In this document: one piece after another, positions 63,701 to 64,000 of the stretch | How the letters are laid out: each line of letters begins with the position of its first letter | Position numbering within the stretch: the stretch's first letter is position 1 | Source: Jiulongibacter sp024742395 | GTDB lineage: Bacteria > Bacteroidota > Bacteroidia > Cytophagales > Spirosomataceae | Reading direction: 5' to 3' | DNA length: 64,000 nt | Assembly (NCBI GenBank): GCA_965249455.1 | Contig: OZ252236.1 | Coordinates: 4,216,001 to 4,280,000, forward strand | Made by a program: the position numbers and the translations under genes | The notes under the pieces: generated by a model | The model's input: only the letters and a program-made list of their open reading frames with translations | Told to the model about the DNA's origin: nothing | The model's database searches: none

Positions 63701-64000
63701 AGTCCAGCCGCTAAAATTACGGTTACAGGCTACCCTGAATTAGTAGCCGGAAGTATTTCCAGCTCTTCTGACATCAATTGTGCAGGATACAATCCACCTG
63801 AAATTAGTAGTACGGCTGCCGCATCTGGTGGAAAAGGCGTTTTGAGCATCTCCTGGGAATCAAGCGAAAATTGTACGGCTGTTATACCTACATGGACGAT
63901 CATTGAAAGTGCTACTGGAAATACCTTTAACCCTACTGCTCTTTCTGTGACCACCTGTTACAGAAGAAAAGTGGTAGACGAATGTGGAACGGAGCTTTTT
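54791..64000 (+). CDS. Giant exported Ig-like repeat protein, 3' end beyond the window
   Basis: The frame starts at an ATG and stays open for all 3070 codons to the window end; being cut there, no stop is seen. A signal peptide (1-21, ending FAKAQ) precedes about 1100 residues of varied Ig-like modules, each with a Cys in a C-x-G/N motif (ICEGSTT, EICEGQPVTLSA, VCQNQTATFS) and a tryptophan turn such as YQWYFNG. From about residue 1106 (base 58106) the chain is built of 348-residue units; one unit has four modules (CEGEEVVL, EICFGQSSEITASGC, INCAGYNPPEISS, ICSGESFELTAAISGGTG) and 16 cysteines. Such domains are typical of giant adhesins and T9SS-exported gliding proteins. A C-terminal secretion domain would lie outside this window. 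No enzyme motif is visible. Confidence 0.9.
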   Translation, partial: MNKSTQLVLWLSLLCSFAKAQTPTFSVQPSLNNGFVCYGNNATISASVLNADVYQLESQNPDNSWSNYGGYTGSATGITLSISIIAHTQDLNFRIRATNNTSGDVAYSNEFFIDAQRPEFSVQPVNQTACYNENVTFYTTASGTGLSYEWEYSETIDGSYAPLSADSKYKNVNTANLTLKGIRHTDEDFFRVKVTDANGCFNTSNSAGLNVNYMFIVQPTTSAAICEGSTTDFFTYNIQGSPIEYSWKYSTASAEIEVVESSQFQNVNSERLTINGVPGDLEDVAVKIEFPNSLMNSDGSSTTGTCFVERERKGYTINPQPAQPAFVSADSICGSGTVDLEISSSESVEWYANSTGSASLATSARFTTPSINASTYYFYRAKDTNDCFSQYDSTLAKVNPVPSISLSSVASICPADGSFNIPYTSLQNGDQFDLTLTSGSILGFSELTDEPLSSSPQSISVPSTITSGNYTFGFKLENSITECFASSQDVNLYVKKPTEITSNPVTQEICEGQPVTLSAAGTGEGLLTYQWYFNGSALEDEKESSLTFDKLSLTDEGNYYCAITAECGTKNSTAATLTVKPITRINTQPTNTAVCQNQTATFSIVATGSGTLTYQWKMDGNNIGTNSNSLSLENVTLDDDQAEITCTVTGECGDSTSTTAVLTVYRLPVAPVVADTGYCINSSPDPLTANALTSHSLNWYGTNATGGTGSNSASTASTTASGDFSYYVSQTDANSCESERAEIHVTITPLPNSNLSSSASTVCPSGSINRTVSFLVASAGGNGSYTYQWGKNGSAINGETGTSFSSTGGGNYYIVTTSGYCSITSTVNISEAVMNATNPPTVSISGETAPYNFCSGEDITLTASLSVSGNTLKWYNTNIATAVLSSNTDFNLTNISVDASYFAAEVETIGALTCETDRSEIAFTVDESPDASYIVENETCTANNDGKITLTPLTSDVPYTYKIGSLAFQNSNIFTGLTEGNYSVTLKSNNGCETVKSISIGTNPRPVFTTEPSNKNVCEGSTVTFETATDITVNYQWQKKLPSGNWTDISSENSSDLVLNNVGNTNNPDGATYRLIAGSATCFETSAEASLAVTIIDETSLSGTTSICFGGNATLTATGCNGTVTWSDNQTGTSIAVSPSASTTYTAKCKVGLCEEDAINSVIVSVKPLTPQPGITATLNEICFGQSSELTATGCSGDLLWSTSETTTSITVNPTTSVEYSVTCTIDGCPGETSKVTVTGHPELLAGSINTNSAINCAGYNPPSIGSTDAPSGGKGALSVSWELSENCDAQTPNWNVISGATGNTYNPSALYITTCYRRKVVDECGTELYSNISTINIVDDPEIIVSSDKRSICSGESFELTAAISGGTGTCSITWQKNSKSSAAGSSFWEDIAGSANTLSVTDLENATASNISVYFRAIYDCDLTNCNKATAESIEVVVAPVVANVVSADKSIICEGEEVVLTSSGCLGTISWSNGSVLAQQTVSPTSTQYFVATCSVTGCSEIVKDSVEITVKPGVATPTLTATTSEICFGQSSEITASGCTGELLWSTSETTTSITVSPNSAVEYSVTCSLNGCTSPAAKITVTGYPELVAGSISSSSDINCAGYNPPEISSTAAASGGKGVLSTSWESSENCSAPTPTWNTITGANGNTYNPIALSVTTCYRRKVVDECGTVLYSNISTINIVEDPQVIVSCDKNNICSGESLELTAAISGGTGNCSIIWQKNTRSSAAGSSFWENLAGSANTLPVTDLENTSTENISIYYRAIYDCDLTNCNKATSEAIEVVVAPLVANVVSADKSIICEGEEVVLTSTGCLGTISWSNGSAFAQQTVSPTSTQYFVAICSVTGCSEIVKDSVEITVKPGVAAPMLTATTSEICFGQSSEITASGCTGDLLWSTSETTASITVNPTSAVEYSVTCSLNGCTSPAAKITVTGYPELVAGSISSSSDINCAGYNPPEISSTADPSGGKGVLSISWESSENCSAPTPTWNTISGATGNSFNPTALSVTTCYRRKVVDECGTELYSNISTINIVDDPEVIVSSDKSSICSGESFELTAAISGGTGTCSIVWQKNTKSSAAGSSFWEDMTGSANTLPVTDLENATTSNISVYFRAIYDCDLTNCNKATSEAIEVVVAPVVANVVTVDKSIICEGEEVVLTSSGCLGTISWSNGSVLAQQTVSPSSTQYFVATCSVTGCSEIVKDSVEITVKPGVAAPTLTATTSEICFGQSSEITASGCTGDLLWSTSETTTSITVSPISAVEYSVTCSLNGCTSPAAKITVTGYPELVAGSISSSSDINCAGYNPPEISSTAAASGGKGVLSISWESSENCTAVIPTWTIIESATGNTFNPTALSVTTCYRRKVVDECGTELFSNISTINIIDDPQVIVSSDKNNICSGESFELTAAISGGTGTCSIIWQKNTKSSAAGSSFWEDMTGSANTLPVTDLENTSTENISVYFRAIYDCDLTNCNKATADAIEVVVAPVVANVVTADKSIICEGEEVVLTSTGCLGTISWSNGSVLAQQTVSPTSSQYFVATCSISGCSEIVKDSVKITVNQGVAAPTLSATLTEICFGQSSEITASGCTGDLLWSTSETTTSITVSPTSAVEYSVTCSLNGCTSPAAKTAIIGYPELVAGSISSSSDINCAGYNPPEISSTAAASGGKGVLSLSWESSENCSAPTPTWNTISGATGNTYNPSALSVSTCYRRKVVDECGTELYSNISTINIVDDPEVIVSSDKNNICSGESFELTAAISGGTGTCSITWQKNTKSSAAGSSFWEDMTGSANTLSVTDLENTTTSNISVYFRAIYDCDLTNCNKATSEAIEVVVAPLVANVVSADKSIICEGEEVVLTSTGCLGTISWSNGSVLAQQTVSPSSTQYFVATCSVTGCSEIVKDSVEITVKPGVAAPTLTATTSEICFGQSSEITASGCTGDLLWSTSETTTSITVSPISAVEYSVTCSLNGCTSPAAKITVTGYPELVAGSISSSSDINCAGYNPPEISSTAAASGGKGVLSISWESSENCTAVIPTWTIIESATGNTFNPTALSVTTCYRRKVVDECGTELF
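58106..64000 (+). repeat. Tandem 1044-bp super-repeats inside the giant gene
   Basis: Unit 1 (58106-59146) is diverged and one codon shorter at its start; units 2 to 5 begin at 59147, 60191, 61235 and 62279; unit 6 begins at 63323 and runs off the window. Landmarks recur at exact 1044-base steps, for example the GAA of ELVAG or its equivalent at 58517, 59561, 60605, 61649, 62693 and 63737. The length is a multiple of three, so the frame is kept. Units 2-6 are highly similar in DNA, while unit 1 is similar mainly in protein. Confidence 0.95.
61328..61912 (+). repeat. Block identical to 63416-64000, two units downstream
   Basis: By direct reading about 585 bases of unit 4 reappear without a difference in unit 6 (offset 2088 = 2 x 1044), including a variant segment AVIPTWTIIES that units 2, 3 and 5 replace by SAPTPTWNTI. 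Unit 5, in between, differs at many positions. This indicates copying between non-neighbouring units. Confidence 0.85.

Noticed and set aside
58738..63954. Minus-strand open frames of 60-95 codons recurring through the giant gene (for example 58738-59025, 61642-61866 and 63730-63954)
   Set aside because: They repeat at the same 1044-base spacing as the super-repeats and are antisense to a long frame. They are shadows of the giant CDS; two of them encode identical peptides only because the DNA blocks are identical.
58106..64000. CRISPR-like array
   Set aside because: The unit is 1044 bases of coding DNA in frame, without short repeats and unique spacers.
1..64000. tRNA, rRNA or mobile element genes
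   Set aside because: No tRNA-like clover leaf, rRNA segment, transposase or integrase frame was found by reading. Short tRNA genes could be overlooked without a scan.

Overview
The window looks like a chromosome segment of a gliding member of the Bacteroidota, most likely a Cytophagales-type marine or soil bacterium. The evidence is: a GldD-type gliding lipoprotein, type IX secretion (T9SS) C-terminal domains on two secreted esterases, LytTR and CarboxypepD_reg-like proteins, a compact NADH dehydrogenase operon with a very short NuoG, AT-rich leaders without clear Shine-Dalgarno sequences, and many copies of the Bacteroidota -7 promoter box TAnnTTTG. The genus cannot be read from the sequence alone. 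Layout: 29-2674 (minus) is a SAM-riboswitch-controlled metY-metX methionine unit. 2727-7723 (minus) is a tightly packed gcvP-pabB-pabC-unknown operon joining glycine cleavage to p-aminobenzoate synthesis. 7809-8852 is a secreted M28 peptidase. 9216-12329 is an ExbB-ExbD-ExbD-TonB energy-transduction operon, followed by a PstS-like lipoprotein and a periplasmic TPR protein. 15339-16972 holds adk and obg. 17037-22039 holds two tandem secreted sialate-O-acetylesterase-like proteins with T9SS tails. 22111-32241 is one long Complex I unit, nuoABCDEF-[SGNH hydrolase]-nuoGHIJ-[GNAT]-[gamma carbonic anhydrase], with no nuoKLMN. 32243-34638 (minus) is a gldD-DUF2007-cdsA-CarboxypepD_reg operon. 34789-36580 is a LytTR regulator coupled to two secreted proteins that share a C-terminal tag. 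36643-41402 holds an ACOX-like acyl-CoA dehydrogenase, a dihydrofolate reductase-like gene and an ABC-F ATPase. 41499-47856 holds a DedA protein, an OmpA-like lipoprotein, a two-component system, an LpxH-type phosphoesterase, a bestrophin and TspO. 48246-51217 holds an exported RraA/enolase-superfamily pair and a secreted DinB-like protein. 51265-53562 is a divergent oxyR / ahpC-ahpD peroxide-defence module. The final 9.2 kb (54791 to the window end) is the largest feature. It is a single open frame of at least 3070 codons encoding an exported, cysteine-rich Ig-like protein that runs off the window. Its second half is built from 348-residue super-repeats of exactly 1044 bp, with near-identical blocks shared between non-adjacent units. 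This looks like a giant surface adhesin or filament whose repeats are being homogenised by recombination. Other non-coding items of note are a SAM-I riboswitch before metY, a terminator abutting the metX start codon, an 18-bp hairpin ending one base before the acyl-CoA dehydrogenase start, several promoters that imply leaderless mRNAs, and two probable gene remnants (8849-9031 and 47920-48113). Functional calls were made by reading motifs without database searches, so enzyme substrates and partners are inferences from family membership.
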